From contig NZ_POUC01000034.1 of NCBI RefSeq assembly GCF_002891435.1, positions 1-33,938 on the forward strand: DNA of 33,938 nucleotides, in the 5' to 3' direction. The DNA is from Streptomyces cahuitamycinicus (GTDB lineage Bacteria; Actinomycetota; Actinomycetes; Streptomycetales; Streptomycetaceae). The notes under the pieces are model-generated. The model did no database searches and was not told the DNA's origin. It worked only from the letters and a program-made list of their open reading frames with translations. The translations under genes were made by a program, and so were the position numbers. Shown here one piece after another: positions 32,728 to 33,938 of the stretch (the first letter of the stretch is position 1; every line of letters starts with the position of its first letter).

Positions 32728-33938
32728 TCAGATCGGCAGCGTGACGCGCATGACGAGTCCACCCCCCTCACGCGGCTGGGCGTAGATGTGCCCGCCGTGT
32801 GCCCGGGCCACGGACCGGACGATGGACAGCCCGAGCCCGACACCCTTGTCGCTGCCCGTCCGCTCCGTGCGCAGCCGCCGGAACGGCTCGAAGAGGTTGT
32901 CGATCTCGTACGCCGGCACGACCGGGCCCGTGTTGGACACGACCAGGACCGCCTGGCCGTGCGTGACCTCGGTGGTGACCTCGACCCAGCCGCCCTCCGC
33001 CACGTTGTAGCGCACGGCGTTCTGCAGCAGGTTGAGCGCGATCCGCTCCAGCAGCACGCCGTTGCCCTGGACGACCGCGGGCTTCTGTTCGCCGCGGATG
33101 GTCACGCCCTTGCTCTCGGCTTCGCCATGCACCTGGTCGATGGCCTGGCCGGCGACCTCGGCGAGGTCCACCGGGCCCCGCTCGACGATCTGGTTGTCGC
33201 TGCGGGCGAGCAGCAGCAGGCCCTCCACCAGCTGCTCGCTGCGCTCGTTGGTGGCCAGCAGGGTCTTGCCCAGCTGCTGTAGTTCGGTGGGGGCGCCCGG
33301 GTCGGACAGGTGCACCTCGAGGAGCGTGCGGTTGATCGCCAGCGGCGTTCTCAGTTCGTGCGAGGCGTTGCCGACGAAGCGCTGCTGGGCGGTGAAGGCG
33401 CGCTGGAGGCGCTCCAGCATGTCGTCGAAGGTGTCCGCCAGCTCCTTCAGCTCGTCGTCCGGGCCGTCCAGCTCGATCCGCCGGGAGAGGTCGGAGCCGG
33501 CCACCGCGCGGGCGGTGCGGGTGATCCGGCCCAGCGGTGACAGGACGCGGCCGGCCATGGCGTAACCGAAGGCGAACGCGATGACCGCCAGGCCCAGCAG
33601 GGCCAGCAGCGAGCGGCTGAGCAGATTGTCCAGGGCGTTCTGGCGCTGCTCGTTGACGCAGTGGTTCATGGCGTTGTTGAACTCGGCGGGCGAGGCCTGG
33701 TCGGGCAGGTTGCAGATGTCGCTGGTGACCTTGCCCTCGACGATCTTGAACGGCAGCTCGCTGCCCACGTTCAGGGCCTGGGCGGCCAGCAGGTAGATGA
33801 TCGACAGCAGCAGGATGCCCGCGATCAGGAACATGCCGCCGTAGAGCAGCGTGAGCCTTATGCGGATGGTCGGGCGCAGCCAGGGGACGGGCGGCACGGG
33901 CCTTCTGGGATCCCAGGTGGGCTTGGGGGGTGCCTGAG
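32728..33938 (-). CDS. cutS: CutS-type sensor histidine kinase, possibly cut at right edge
   Basis: Membrane sensor kinase of the CutRS system. Numbered from a GTG at 33897: first helix about 14-38, an extracytoplasmic loop of ~55 residues with two cysteines (C62, C80), second helix about 93-117, HAMP near 118-170, and the phospho-acceptor H180 in FVGNASHELRTPLA. The ATPase motifs are LNLLQNAVRYN, VSNTGP, LFEPFRRL and GVGLGLSIV. The frame is open to the window end (APPKPTWDPRRP before the GTG), so the true start may lie outside. The response regulator gene cutR is expected just beyond. The paired cysteines fit the proposal that CutS reads extracellular redox or disulfide state. Confidence 0.85.
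   Translation of the reverse strand, partial: QAPPKPTWDPRRPVPPVPWLRPTIRIRLTLLYGGMFLIAGILLLSIIYLLAAQALNVGSELPFKIVEGKVTSDICNLPDQASPAEFNNAMNHCVNEQRQNALDNLLSRSLLALLGLAVIAFAFGYAMAGRVLSPLGRITRTARAVAGSDLSRRIELDGPDDELKELADTFDDMLERLQRAFTAQQRFVGNASHELRTPLAINRTLLEVHLSDPGAPTELQQLGKTLLATNERSEQLVEGLLLLARSDNQIVERGPVDLAEVAGQAIDQVHGEAESKGVTIRGEQKPAVVQGNGVLLERIALNLLQNAVRYNVAEGGWVEVTTEVTHGQAVLVVSNTGPVVPAYEIDNLFEPFRRLRTERTGSDKGVGLGLSIVRSVARAHGGHIYAQPREGGGLVMRVTLPI

Noticed and set aside
1..33938. CRISPR array, tRNA or rRNA genes, complete insertion sequence
   Set aside because: None seen by eye: no regularly spaced repeats, no T-loop/acceptor pairs forming a cloverleaf, and no transposase gene with terminal inverted repeats.

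Overview
The window is about 34 kb of very GC-rich DNA with strong G/C preference at third codon positions, frequent GTG starts and ATGA/GTGA gene overlaps. Gene content points to a Streptomyces chromosome or a close relative: CutS-type sensor kinase, DUF3710, DUF4193, DUF3093, DUF3159, fused urease gamma/beta subunit, and paired TrkA-type RCK proteins. The identifications rest on motifs and remembered family sequences; no database search was possible.

Left part (1-13.7 kb) looks accessory. It holds a NarL-family sensor kinase cut by the window edge, divergent from an ABC exporter pair; an alpha/beta hydrolase; a second ABC-2 exporter pair on the minus strand; a divergent FMO-type flavoprotein; and a decayed RHS/YD-repeat polymorphic-toxin locus. 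The RHS core is frameshifted and has lost its 5' end, but a barnase-like ribonuclease toxin domain and a barstar-family immunity gene remain intact and overlapping. They are followed by a 129-bp duplicated barstar tail and a further small, possibly immunity, gene. About 1.25 kb of degenerate DNA separates this from the urease genes.

Middle (13.7-18.8 kb): a compact urease operon, ureAB (gamma-beta fusion), ureC, ureF, ureG, ureD, without ureE. It would assemble a nickel urease releasing ammonia and CO2 from urea. The first ~40 codons of a nicotinamidase follow and stop abruptly against the end of the next gene, which may mark an old recombination joint between accessory and core DNA.

Right part (18.8-33.9 kb) resembles a conserved Streptomyces core block: a TrmA/RumA-family RNA methyltransferase, a KimA-like potassium importer, a new 40-aa membrane protein, a PfkB sugar kinase, two RCK/TrkA proteins, DUF3159 and OB-fold proteins, KdpE with a gutted kdpD, DUF3710, dUTPase, a hot-dog thioesterase, DUF3093, an EcsC-like protein, DUF4193 and CutS. 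KimA, the RCK pair and KdpE suggest potassium homeostasis as a shared theme (inference). No tRNA, rRNA, CRISPR array or complete insertion sequence was seen.
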